DNA of 64,000 nt from Akebia trifoliata (GCA_017979445.1 CM030714.1:17479892-17543891); one strand, 5' to 3'; shown: positions 1 through 9,978, numbered from the stretch's first letter. Translations and numbers: made by a program. Notes: generated from the sequence alone by a model not told the origin.

Positions 1-171
1 CATGCTCTAGCTTTTGCCTAGATCGCCTTTTTAGGTTTTCGATCTAGCGAGCTTATAATTTTTTCTTTTTTCTTTGCTCTAATTGTTGCCAAGGTCGTCC
101 TTTCAGATTTTCAACCTTGCGAGCTTACCTTAATTTTTGCCTAAGTCACCCTTTTCGGGTTTTCAACTTAG
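1..171 (-). repeat. Three double-stem hairpin repeats in the 3' noncoding region of element A
   Basis: Three ~50-bp units sit at 18-47, 90-119 and 141-171. Each folds on the sense (minus) strand into an outer stem of 7-8 pairs and a short inner stem of about 3-4 pairs. Outer stems differ but stay paired: CTAGATCG/CGATCTAG, CAAGGTT/GACCTTG and CTAAGTT/GACTTAG. The inner loop is AAAA in the first unit, GAAA in the second and GAAAA in the third. The same structure recurs after integrase in elements H and I. Function is unknown. Confidence 0.7.
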
Positions 172-644
172 CAAATTTTTTTCTTCTTCTTCCCTTCTGA
201 ACTTCTGGAGTTCCTGTCTGATCATGCTTTGCTATCTTCCTTGACTTCTCGCACGGTACTTAGGAGGACTTTCATGGGTAAGCTTAGGACTAGGTATAAA
301 AAGAAAGGGATTTTGAGGCTCAAAAACCCAAATGCCCCTTGTGTGACATTTCCTTTTAAATTATTTTCTTTTTCCTTGAATTTTCTTTCCCACTCTGACA
401 ATTTTTTTTCTTTTGAATTTTTTTTAGATTTTTTCTTTGTCGGGAAATCTATTTTTATTTTTTTGATGTGGTCGGGCCTGAAATAACTTCTCAGGTTGCC
501 TACGTACCCTAGAATTTTGGGATCAGACCAAAACGTAGTTCGAATTTTTCCCTCCCCTAGGTTAGGTGATCAGGCTAAGAAATAAAAGACACAATTTTCT
601 CTTTTTGAACAGGCTGCAAAGGGGTTGAGAAAGGAGATAAAGAA
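172..644 (-). other. 3' noncoding region of element A
   Basis: No gene is visible. The stretch is T-rich with conserved blocks also found, in sense orientation, after the integrase stop of element I (42640-43000), including the block read as TACGTAGGCAACCTGAGAAG on the minus strand. A short open frame on the plus strand around 229-486 is low-complexity phenylalanine-rich translation and is not a gene. Confidence 0.6.
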
Positions 645-1460
645 TTAGGTAATAGGAAAATTGATTCGGCCAAAAATGGCCTCCTTAAATGTAGTACCGT
701 TTGATTTGGTCAAGGTTGGTTGATTCTGGTAACTCAATTCCATCATGATCTTGAAGCCTGACAGCTTTTCCTGGTAGTATCTCCTTGATGATGTACGGAC
801 CTCCCCAATTTGGTTTGAACTTCCCTCTAGGGTCAAAGATAAGTGCCCGATTCTCTTTTAGTACAAATCCCCGACTTGTAAATGACGAACCTTGATCTTT
901 TTATCAAATGCACGGGCAACTCTTCTTTGATAAGCTTGCACGTGATATAGGGCTTTAACTCATTTTCTTCGATCAAGTTTATTTCTTCATACTGTTGACG
1001 AACCCAATCTGTTTTTAACAAATGATTTTTCAACAAGACCTTGAGAGACAAAATTTCCATTTCAACTAGCAAGACTGCTTCCATGCCATACACTAAGGAG
1101 TAGGGAGTAGCTCCACTAGAGGATCGAATTGAAGTTCGATATGTCCATAGCGTGAATGATAATTTTTCTGACCAATCTCGATGTGATTGACACATTTTCC
1201 TGATGATAGTCTTGAGACTCTTACTAACTGCTTCAATCGTTCCATTGATCTGAGGACGGTAGGAGGATGATTTGTGCTTCCGGATCTTCAACTTTAAACA
1301 TAGAGGAATGATTTATGCTTTGAAGTACGACCCATTACCAGAGATCAGTTCAAAAGGTACCCCCATATCGATTGATAATATGTGATTTGAAACTCAAGAT
1401 GTAGTAAGGATAGTACTGATACATTTTATAACATCTTCTTTGATTCCATCAATATAAATG
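645..1460 (-). pseudogene. Integrase fragment of element A
   Basis: The frame from 1291 to 833 matches the integrase of element I from the third catalytic residue onward (SYRPQINGTIEA contains the glutamate). The chromatin-facing C-terminal part continues in another frame at 836-645, so a frameshift lies near 835. Upstream (about 1300-1400) the second catalytic aspartate is replaced: the codon reads glycine in the LISGNGSYF motif. The first catalytic aspartate and the zinc-binding domain are gone. The fragment is joined near 1440-1480 to sequence from before reverse transcriptase, marking an internal pol deletion. Confidence 0.75.
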
Positions 1461-1464
1461 AGTA

Positions 1465-1980
1465 TCTATTCCATGTTGAACAACACCCAAACTTGTACCT
1501 AACATACCCTCATATGATCACATGAACAAGTCTTTTGAAATTTCTGAGTAAATTCATTATCCTCTCGTGTTCCTCTAGGGATAAGATGGTTTCTATTTGA
1601 ATCTCTTTAGGAATTTATTTCTGTTCCGAGGTCAATGACCTTTGCTTTCTTGAGTCCGACTCTTATCTTTTTGTTCAGGAGAAAAATATATCTTTGAAGC
1701 TAGATTATTAGTTAATTCTTTAATGCGCTTGAGGTATTCAAAAAATTTCTTTATTCAATCAAATTTAGATGGGGCGACTGACACCATTGCAGACTCGACA
1801 AACTAACTTGACTAGAACAAAATAAGAAATAAAAAGACAGACTTGATTACTGAATTGACAGAAAGAACTGGACTCAAGACTCATAAATAACTAAAAACAA
1901 TTACCCACAATGGGCTTGATTACAAACTGAGGACTAGAGAAACTATTTCCAAGCGATTGGACTGAGTCTTCTTCTTCAGA
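1465..1980 (-). pseudogene. Remnant of the region before reverse transcriptase, element A
   Basis: The minus strand aligns by eye with the acidic linker and start of the reverse transcriptase of element I (about 38950-39490), for instance the segment reading EEHERIMNLLRNFK followed by a stop-broken stretch corresponding to MPGVSTDIVQH. Several stops interrupt it. It is the only piece of the enzyme region left before the deletion junction and has no catalytic residues. Confidence 0.6.
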
Positions 1981-3528
1981 TTATTTGCATTCTTCAGACT
2001 TACTTCTTCTCTCTTGGCTAAGACTGCATTTGGTGGTGAAAACCTCATTAGGGACCGTCACTTTGGTAAGAGGAGGGCTAGGAGGTTTATGATTGACTGA
2101 TTGGATGAGAAGGATTGGGTCAAACGAGAGTTGAGTATTGGATACCATGTTCAAAGTCTGAGGAGGTTGGTAACTAGGTAGAGGGTTGGTAGTAACATTC
2201 GGCTGCTCAGGGGCAGGGACAGTAACTTTTTTGGCGTCGATGAGGTCTTGAACTGTATGACGAAGAGCGACACAACGATCAGTAAGATGACCGGGATTTT
2301 GGTGAAACTCACAAAATAAGTTGGGATTGTGAGAAGTGGGGAGTGGATTTGGTAAAGGTCGAGGTTGGAGAGGTGCAATGAGCCCTTTACTTAATAGTTT
2401 TTGAAAGACAATGCTCAAAGGCATACCAAGATTGGTGAATTTCCTACGCGGTCGAGGTTGATTAACTTGGTTACTAGGCAAGATAGTAGATTGGACGGGT
2501 GTAGTAGACGTATGGGCTACATAGGCGTGATCAGCGCTAGACTTGGAATTGGTGAAAGGCTTTTTGAACTTGTTGTCCAAAGGATTTGAAAGGATTCCGG
2601 AAGCAAAAGCATCTTCCAATTGGCTACCAGCTTGCAATAGAGACTCGAATGTAGGAAGGTATTGGGAGACTAGATGTCGGGCATACCCTTGAGAGAGGTT
2701 TTTTAAGATAATAGCCACTTGTTCTTTCTCTGAAGGTCTATCCCACATTTGTGCAGCCTTGGCCCTTCAACGACCGATGAAGTCAGTAAATGTTTCCCCA
2801 TTCTTCTGTTTGGTTGACTCCAAGTCCCTTCTTGAAGTCTCAATCTCGGTACTGTACTTGTACTGATGCCAGAAAGCCTTTGACATGCTCTCCCAGGTGC
2901 CCACAGTAACTGGATCTTGAGACATTAGCCAGCGTAGTGCTGATCCTGATAAAGTTCTCTGAAACAACAATGTCATATGTTCATCGCTAAGTCCCATAGT
3001 GCGCATGTTAGTAACATACACCTTAAGATGTGTTTTTGCACACCCTATACCACTAAACTTATCCATTTCCGGCATTACAAACTTCTCTGGCAAATGAATT
3101 CTGGGAATGCGGTTCAAAGCTTCAATGCCTACTACAATTTCATCGATACCCTTTATACTCTTCATAGCTGATTCTAACTGAGACATTCTGTTAGCTAACA
3201 TTGGGTTCTCATCAACATATTCTTCATCTCCGTCGAGTTCAAAGACTTCACGTGGGCGTCTCTCTTCTACCTTCTTTCCATTTGGATCATTTAGGGGATT
3301 GCCCGTTGATTCCAAAGTCTGTTCTAACATTTCCACTTTGCCTTTTATACTGTTGATATCGTTGGCAAAGGTTGCCAAGATCTTACGGATCTCTGTAAGT
3401 TCAGATTCTGAAGCCATCTCTGTTTGCTGACTTGGTACTGTAGCTCGTTCTAACCGATTGGACCTACGACTCCAACTAGGAGGTGGACGCTTGAGTTTGG
3501 GCGCAATGATAATCCTATATGACCCCAT
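1981..3528 (-). pseudogene. gag: gag of element A, one in-frame stop
   Basis: Gag builds the virus-like particle and binds genomic RNA. One reading frame of ~515 codons runs from ATG 3528 to a stop at 1981 and is interrupted only by TGA at 2769-2767, where element I has a tryptophan codon. The N-terminal half has a coiled-coil-like segment and the Ty3/gypsy gag core (GCAKTHLKVYV, FWHQYKY, TFTDFIGR). Near the C-terminus lies a nucleic-acid-binding knuckle of the form C-x2-H-x4-H-x4-C (CEFHQNPGHLTDRC), a variant of CCHC. The true start is ATG 3528; the frame is open slightly upstream. Apart from the single stop this is the best-preserved gag in the window. Confidence 0.85.
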
Positions 3529-3726
3529 CAAAGGTAAATTTAGTCAATTTCAGTATTACCCTCTTGATAACATTTTAAGGAATCATTTCATTGAGGTTTG
3601 TGCACCAATCCATTAATTAATCCATTCACATAATGAACATTCAAAGAAGAAATCAATATTCATTTGAAAGAAAAATAGCTTTATTGAAAATAATTGACAA
3701 ATAAATGTTCTCATTAAAAACATATT
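3529..3726 (-). other. ORF1-gag spacer of element A
   Basis: About 200 bp of AT-rich noncoding sequence lies between the ORF1 stop and the gag start. Corresponding spacers occur in elements C, H and I. No promoter or splice signal could be recognised. Confidence 0.5.
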
Positions 3727-4908
3727 TCAACAAATTTGACTTGAACTATTTTTACATGGACGCTTGGCTTTGTCTTGACAGTCATCAGGATTGCTGTCAG
3801 GCTTGACCCTCTTGGCTCTAACAACTGGCTCTTTGAATTCTGCTGGTCCATCTGGATACCCTAAGGTGCGCTTGTTCCAAGCTTTCTCAATGAGGTGTAC
3901 TAACTTTTCAGTCAGAGGCTCGGGGGGAAAGAAAGCTTTGTGCTGAGGTAAGGATAACTCTATAGGTACATCGTACTGCTCTGGGATTAGATTAGGATGG
4001 TAGAAAGATGTTTCTTCTAAACCAATCAGACGGACATAGTATGATCCTTTGGTTCCTAGAACAGGGGGATCAGTCATCCACCAAGGGCACCTAAAATCGA
4101 TATGACAGGCGAGGCGAGAGTCTAACCATTTGCTCCAAGCTTTGACTAAATTGTGACGCACTAATAGGTTTCTCTTGGAAAAGTGTTCTGGCCCATATTC
4201 GAGGTTTGAGGGAACCTCTACGATTTTGAGACGGTCACAAAGCCACATATAGAGTAAGTAGGGACTTCCTTTGAAGCTTTCCCGCTCACCATTTTTTATG
4301 GCATCTAAACCTGAGAAAGTTTCAGCTAGGATGAGAGGTACTGGGTTGGCTTTCCTTGAGAGTTGTGAGGCTATATCTATGAAGGACTCAGGGATAGTTT
4401 GGCCATCACTATTGGAAGTCAGCATGTATTGGGCTAGGATTCCTAGGCACAATCGATAATCTCTAGTAGCTCGCCAGGCTTCGGGTTTTACATTGATAGG
4501 GTGACTACGAGAGCGATACGGGCCCAGTAGGGGTACTAAGTTCAATCTCCCGTCATTGACTAAGACTTTGGCTTTTTCCTTGGAAATGTTTAGTCCTGTG
4601 GCGAGTTCACCAGAATATCCGGTCTTCAATGAGGTCCTGACTAGAGGTCCTGAAGTGGATATCCTCATGATGCCGCAATAATCCTCGTGAGTGGGGCACA
4701 AATGCATATACCCCATATGGAATATATGAAGGTGGGGATTCCATCGCTTAGCCATAGCATGTAGGAGATTCCAGTCTATTTCAAACTCATGGAAGTAAAG
4801 AGCACTCCTCAACATAAATTTCCCAAAATTGATCTTCTCTACAGGGTGCATCCCTACAACGGTCGTTTTGACTAACTGTTCGATTGGATTGTCGCCTGCG
4901 ACTAGCAT
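3727..4908 (-). CDS. Intact ORF1 protein (DUF7745-like) of element A
   Basis: An uninterrupted frame of 393 codons starts at ATG 4908; five more codons open upstream begin with TTG and are unlikely to be used. Tat/Ogre elements are known to carry an extra ORF upstream of gag with unknown function. Landmarks are KRWNPHLHIFHMGYMHLCPT near residue 60, RDYRLCLGILAQYML near 155, PYLLYMWLCDRLKIVE near 220, and a basic C-terminus (RAKRVKPDSN, DKAKRPCKN) that could be a nuclear localisation signal. The first landmark resembles the plant DUF7745/mobile-domain pattern; that family name is from memory. Homologues in C and I are clearly related but diverged. It is notable that this ORF stayed open while the enzymes were lost. 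Confidence 0.75.
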   Translation of the reverse strand: MLVAGDNPIEQLVKTTVVGMHPVEKINFGKFMLRSALYFHEFEIDWNLLHAMAKRWNPHLHIFHMGYMHLCPTHEDYCGIMRISTSGPLVRTSLKTGYSGELATGLNISKEKAKVLVNDGRLNLVPLLGPYRSRSHPINVKPEAWRATRDYRLCLGILAQYMLTSNSDGQTIPESFIDIASQLSRKANPVPLILAETFSGLDAIKNGERESFKGSPYLLYMWLCDRLKIVEVPSNLEYGPEHFSKRNLLVRHNLVKAWSKWLDSRLACHIDFRCPWWMTDPPVLGTKGSYYVRLIGLEETSFYHPNLIPEQYDVPIELSLPQHKAFFPPEPLTEKLVHLIEKAWNKRTLGYPDGPAEFKEPVVRAKRVKPDSNPDDCQDKAKRPCKNSSSQIC

Positions 4909-4974
4909 CCTGGTTTGACACAAAAGGGTATTTTAGTACTTTTCCAAGGTCCATGTAAAAATATCAATTTTTTA

Positions 4975-5215
4975 TTTTCTTTTGGAAATCTTATTCTTAT
5001 GGAAAATATTTTCTGGAAAATATTTTTTTCTGAAAAACATTTCTGGAAAATATTTTTTTTGGAAAATATTTCTGGAAAATATTTTTTCTGGAAAAAATTT
5101 CTTCTAAAGAACACTTCTTTTTGGAAAATAATCTTTTCTGGAAAATATTTTTTCTGGAAAACATTTCTTCTAAAGAACACTTCTTTTGGAAAATAATCAT
5201 TTTTGGAAAAGATTT
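4975..5215 (-). repeat. Short TTCTGGAA-rich repeats upstream of ORF1
   Basis: Irregular ~17-bp units built on TTCTGGAAAATATT fill this stretch. At least six copies contain TTCTGGAA, which fits TTCnnGAA, two inverted units of a heat shock element. A related but poorer stretch lies at 51266-51360 in element H. Open frames on both strands here are low-complexity artefacts. Confidence 0.6.
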
Positions 5216-8192
5216 TCTTTCTATAAATTATTTGAAAATTTGATTTCCATTTTCAATTTAAATGACTCGGCCCACCATGATTGTTAGATCGGGATGGACT
5301 GAGTCATTATTGTAAAAGAATGGATTCTTTATTGGGTCGGTGCACCCATTTTAATTTTCAAAAACATTATTTGATCCTTGAGGACAATCATACACTCTGA
5401 TCTACACCATTCACATACATTCATCAATCAACAAGTTCCAATCAACAAACAACCCGGGAACACCCACAATAAGTTCGAGTCGTGACCTATTGGGAAGGTT
5501 TCTAGACTCTAAGCTTACTACGTGCAATGCATTTTTATCTGGCCACCCTTGCCCAAGCACACCTATATACCTTTCGATACGTGGTGACTTGGTTTGATAT
5601 ACTGTATAGGTGATAATCTAAAACCTCAATTCACTTCTCTGAAGCCAAAAACAGCCAGTTTGATCTCCAGTTGAGAGGTGGCGCACAATGCTGAGCAAGG
5701 GCCCACTTAAATACCTCTCGTCTAGAATAGACGTAGTCTATCCCCCTCGTACAGTAGGGTACAGCGGGGCAAGATCTGCTTAGGCACCGGTTTTGACCAA
5801 GAAGTGCAATTGATATACTTAGATTACCTTTTATACCCACGGGTACGAGTCAAGAGTTGTAGCTTTCATAAATGGTTTGGCATCCCACGAGGGGACCGAC
5901 CACGTACTAGTACTACGTTGGCAATCGGGACATGTGACTGTGTGGCTTACAATAGGTCAAAGGCTCAGGTCGCTCCAGCCTGGGTGCATCAACATACTTC
6001 TTAGAATCACCTGATCAGATGGTATTGATGCCCCCAGTTTGATATACCCTAAGGTACGTGACTGGAGTTGTGGGTTTCATGAATGACGTCGCATCTCCGA
6101 AGAGACCGGGCCACGCACTAGTGCCACGTTGGCTAAATGGGACGTGTAAGTGAGTAAAGCGGTAAACGTGCATGTGGTGTGTGCAAAACAGGGTGGGGTG
6201 TGCCCGGGGCTTTTTTCAAACAAATGGGCCCATGGGTCCAATCAAATCATCACAACATTGATGTGGCATGAATTATAAATACCAATCCGATCACATTCCC
6301 TCATATCAACATTATGATCAACATCATGCATATATCTCAAACAAAATTATGGCATGTTATATATGCAATTAACATAATATGGTCCCATTTAAAATTTAAA
6401 CGTGCACATTACCTTCATACATCAAACATGGCAAATTAATCAATGAATATGGCATATGATAATCGACTAGATCCGATTATTGCAATAGGCGTCATTTTTA
6501 CAATTTTTATAGTCTAATCAAGGGTCATTTTGGGGTGACACTAACCAAATTGATATTTCTGAGGATATTGGATTAAGAACAAAATGACAATCGTTGGGAT
6601 GATGATTTTTACGCGAATTGAAAGAGAGGAAAAGAATAATAAAAAAAATATAAAAAAACAATCAATTTTTATTTTTATAAACAAACTTAAAAAACACATT
6701 TTTTTTAAATTTTTTAGACTATTAAAAAGACAGCAAGTAAAAAATAGTAGAGAAAAACTAAATTAAAAAAATATAAAAAAATGAAATGAGAGCAACTTGG
6801 TAGGTCATTATAACAACTAATCATTATAATTAAAAGGGGTGTGCCCTTAGTAAAAAAAATAAAAATTTTACTTAATTTTCACATCATCTTCTCCAACAGA
6901 TTTCAGCCATGTTTGTCAGAATTTTTTTTTTAAAAAACAGAGAATGATCTTGCCTTTTCCAATCCAATTGATTCAAGGTTACTTTGGTCGATTTGAAGTT
7001 CCTCGTTTCATCGATTTCTTATGACTTCAAATCTAGATTAAAGAAAGAAAAACGCTGCCATTGATGGTTTATTTAAGCTCAAAACCGATGCATAAAACAC
7101 CATGGAATCCATGGTTTTCATTCGATCTTTACCATTGATTTTTAAGGTTCTCCATCTTCGATCAAAACACAGCAAGGTTTAGATTCACAATCCCATCAGA
7201 TTTTCGTTAAAAACCTGAAACAAACCAAAACAAATTTTTTTTTTTTTTTTTGATCTCTTTAACCTTAATCTGCCATTAACGTTGTGTTGCAGCCCAAAAC
7301 AGTCGCAAAAATTCGCAAAACTCAATGGAACCATGATTTTCGATCTGATTACAAAGTCTTCCTTCTTCGATTGAAACTCGACCAATTTTAAACTCAAAAA
7401 CTCACATTCCGATTTTCACTAATGGCCTAAACCAAATCAAAGGATTTTCCCTTTTTTAGTTGATCTCTTAACTCTCCATTTAAGTTTTAAAAAAAAAATG
7501 GTTAGATTTAAGGTGTGAAGCAATCGGCTGGCACTTTGTAAGTCTCTGTTGGAGACGTCAAAATTGCTTGAGAGAGATGAAATAATCGAATAAACTGATT
7601 TAAAAAGGTATAATAAAAAACGGTTTTCACTCGGGGCACACCACCCATTAATTAAAAAACGAAAATGTCTCTAAGTTACAGAACCTTCAAAACGCCCCTC
7701 TTTTTTTTATTATTTCATTCTTTTCCTTTTCCTTTTGTTGTCAATGGACAGCATGGCTTGCAAAAATAATTTAAAAAAAAATAATAAAATAATAAAAAAA
7801 ATAATAAAAATAAATAGAAATAAATAGATCGAATGAACGAATCAAGCGCACGCTAAAACTCTTTTAAAAAATGAATCTACTCATGCATAAACAATTATTG
7901 TCCAACTATCAACATCCCGTCCTCAATATAATCATCCATATCGAAATATTGCATTAATTACGATCACCTCAGATGGCCCTTGATTAACTCATACGAACAA
8001 TATGCCGAAGCCAAATATCTTCAATCAAAAATGGCATGCTTAATAATCGAATGAAACAAAAATAACAAAAAGAGAAATAAAAAGAAATGCAAATAATGAA
8101 TAAACAAACAAACAACGAGAAAAAAAAAAACAAATCTAGGTTATTTTAGCGATACTCTCATACTTGGGGTTTTTCAAGTTTAATCCTCAATA
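5216..8192 (-). other. Leader of element A
   Basis: This is the untranslated region between primer site and ORF1, with no credible gene. Its ORF1-proximal part (5260-6240) is GC-richer and recurs in B, F, H and, shorter, I. It contains a duplicated ~110-bp block (5815-5945 and 6030-6150) and a conserved GCCCCGGGC motif near 6210. The middle (6560-7700) is AT-rich and differs strongly from the middle of the other leaders. The LTR-proximal part (7860-8190) is again shared, ending in the block before the primer site. Confidence 0.7.
5815..6150 (-). repeat. Duplicated ~110-bp leader block
   Basis: Two imperfect direct copies (5815-5945 and 6030-6150) share the order GGTACG, AGTTGT, TTTCATAAATG or TTTCATGAATG, GCATC, GACCG, CCACG, ACTAGTAC or ACTAGTGC, and ACGTTGGC. 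The same pair occurs at 10545-10665/10755-10865 and at 52000-52100/52210-52310, with a decayed form in F (19600-19870). Element I keeps at least one copy near 33960-34060. Confidence 0.7.
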
Positions 8193-8210
8193 TCCCCAGT
8201 GGAGTCGCCA
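8193..8210 (-). other. Primer binding site of element A (tRNA-Arg type)
   Basis: The minus strand reads TGGCGACTCCACTGGGGA one base inside the LTR. Its complement ends in CCA and matches the 3' end of a plant tRNA-Arg (ACG) as I remember it. Ogre elements are reported to use tRNA-Arg. Confidence 0.85.
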
Positions 8211-8368
8211 CTGAAAGCGCCCTCGATCCACGGGGTGCGCGGATCCGCTTTTGACCCTTGAGGTTTGGGAGTCGCCACCTAGTTATTATGGTCTAGGAAC
8301 CAAACTGACCCTACAATGGATAAAAAGAACTAATCTATTATAGAAATCTGAATCCGGGGATCATGTTA

Positions 8369-8414
8369 CGGGGTTGGAAGGTGTTAGGCACCAACCCCGC
8401 CCGGCCAATGCCGG
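8369..8414 (-). repeat. Paired U5 hairpins, element A
   Basis: On the sense strand CCGGC-ATTG-GCCGG (8414-8401) is followed directly by CGGGGTTGG...CCAACCCCG (8399-8369), which has an inner GGTG/CACC pairing around CCTAA. Equivalent positions in all other LTRs of the window fold the same way or show decayed remnants. Confidence 0.7.
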
Positions 8415-8809
8415 TCTCTACTTATCCCAAATAGATCTACATTGCTAATGATAAAACCTAGATTAAAAAAATAATAAAAAACCTTACCTTCGATCTGCAA
8501 AAGCACTATTCCCTCAGATCTGAAAAACAGTTCCTTGTACCGTACTCCTTGCTTCGTTTTGTCTCCGGATCTGATTTCTGATCTCCGAGGCGAGGTGTCT
8601 CCTTCTTGGATCTGAATGCTTTGAATTTGTGGTGAATTTTTGGGATGTTTTTCGGAGGTTTTTGGGTGTTTTTTAGGCTAAAATAGGAGTAGGGGAGTTA
8701 GGGAAGGAGTTGGGGCTCCAAAATTAGGGTTTTGGAGGGGTTGTGGAGGCTTCTTCACCTACTTTTTCTAGGGTTTTTTCTTTGATACGAAAATAGGGTG
8801 TGGAGGCTC

Positions 8810-8818
8810 CTATTTATA
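8810..8818 (-). promoter_or_regulatory. LTR TATA box, element A
   Basis: TATAAATAG on the minus strand, with equivalents in D (17450-17458) and, slightly altered, in E, F and both LTRs of H. It lies about 600 bp before the LTR end and just downstream of the TTGAC cluster. Confidence 0.65.
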
Positions 8819-8874
8819 AAGTTTTTAGAAGCATTAGGGTTTGATTAGGGTTTCTTTTAGGGTTTCAATTAGGG

Positions 8875-9175
8875 TTTTGACTTAGTCTTTAGGGTTTTAG
8901 GGTTTTGACTTTAGTCTTATGAGATTGACTTGATTAGGGTTTTGATTTAGGGTTTTGACCTTGGTCTTATGAGATTGACTTGATTAGATTAGGGTTTTGA
9001 TTTGGGGTTTTGACCTTAGTCTTATGAGATTGACTCGATTAGTTTAGATTAGGGTTTTGATTTAGGGTTTTGACTTTAGTCTTATGAGATTGACTTTAAT
9101 ACTTGACTCTAGTCTTGCTTAATTGACTTTAATTTTAACTTTAGTCTTATTTAATTGACTTTAATATCTTGACTT
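8875..9175 (-). promoter_or_regulatory. W-box-like TTGAC[C/T] cluster in U3
   Basis: Thirteen TTGACT or TTGACC motifs fall in about 300 bp, embedded in ~65-bp imperfect repeats of the type TTTTGACTTTAGTCTTATGA. The cluster ends about 60 bp upstream of the TATA box. WRKY factors bind TTGAC[C/T]; their use here is inference. Confidence 0.55.
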
Positions 9176-9978
9176 TAGTCTTGCTTGATTGATTTTAAAT
9201 TTTTGGAGAACCCCTTTCTATTATATCTTTAATTCTTTGGACCCCCAAATGGAGGGGTCCTTAAAGAAATATCCCACGAACCCTCAACAATTTTGCCTAA
9301 GAGTCCAATTAATCGATTTTTTAGGTTCAACTTTTTAAATTAATTTCATTAATGTTTCACTTTAATTATTTAATGTTTTATTTATTAATTTCGAATTTTT
9401 TAATTATGAAAACTGTGAAATTACCGTTTTGCCCTCGGAGAGGACTTTTCACGTTTCAAGTCGGTTTTTAATGTTCTAGGATGTTTTAGAATTAGTTTTT
9501 CGTAAGGAATTCAATGAGAATGTTGGTTTGTGTCATTTATGAAATTTTTATGTGAAATTATTGTGAACTTTATGAGGGGCATTTTCGTAATTTTGTCAAA
9601 TTCTGTTAAAATTGGTGAAATGATTTATTTGGTTCCGATTTATTATTTTATGTGTTCGAGAGAGTTTTCCTAAGCGTAACGTAGGCTCTAGGGTTGTTTT
9701 GAGGTTAGGGGTATTTTGGTAATTTAGTAATTTTTAGTGATTTTTATCGTGAAGTTTCTTTCTGGTCTGCAAGATGATGATTTCTATGTTTCTGGGGTTG
9801 TATTTTCCTAGCGTAGCGTGGTTTCTAAGGTTTTGTCAATTCGAGATACCTCATCCGGATTTCTGAAACACATCTGGTAACAAAATAAAACAATGGAATA
9901 CACATCCATCATTGGGAATCATTGCGATCGGGTTGACGAGTTGATTAATCAAGCGGATGCAAAAATGGGGTGTCTACA

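Larger units (their letters stand above)
1..9978 (-). mobile_element. Element A: pol-deleted Tat-lineage Ty3/gypsy retrotransposon, 3' end outside window
   Basis: Reading right to left on the minus strand, the order is 5' LTR (9978-8212), primer binding site, ~3 kb leader, ORF1 (4908-3727), gag (3528-1981), a remnant of the region before reverse transcriptase, an integrase fragment (about 1460-645) and 3' noncoding sequence running off the window start. Protease, nearly all of reverse transcriptase and both RNase H domains are missing, so the copy could not replicate without enzymes from a relative. Assignment to the Tat lineage rests on homology of its gag, ORF1 and integrase parts to element I, which has two RNase H domains. 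The right LTR end is followed by TCGAC, the expected 5-bp target duplication; its partner would lie left of the window. Confidence 0.85.
8212..9978 (-). repeat. 5' LTR of element A
   Basis: This 1767-bp LTR starts TGTAGACACC at 9978 and ends in TTTCA at 8212 on the minus strand. It contains, in sense order, a cluster of 13 TTGAC[C/T] motifs (8875-9175), a TATA box (8818-8810), paired hairpins (8414-8369) and a copy of the primer-site core (8277-8268). Transcription probably starts near 8780, which would make R plus U5 about 570 bp. It is the most complete of the short LTRs here. Confidence 0.85.

Noticed and set aside
4902..5200. Open frames on both strands of about 90 codons
   Set aside because: They come from the TTCTGGAAAATATT repeats; the predicted peptides are low-complexity.
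8193..8210. Possible tRNA-Arg gene
   Set aside because: Only the 3' end of the tRNA is represented, at the exact place of a primer binding site, with no cloverleaf.
8840..9100. TTTAGGG-like runs suggesting an interstitial telomere
   Set aside because: The motif occurs irregularly inside LTR repeats of the form TTAGGGTTTTGACTT, not as a tandem telomeric array, and the same DNA recurs in other LTRs.
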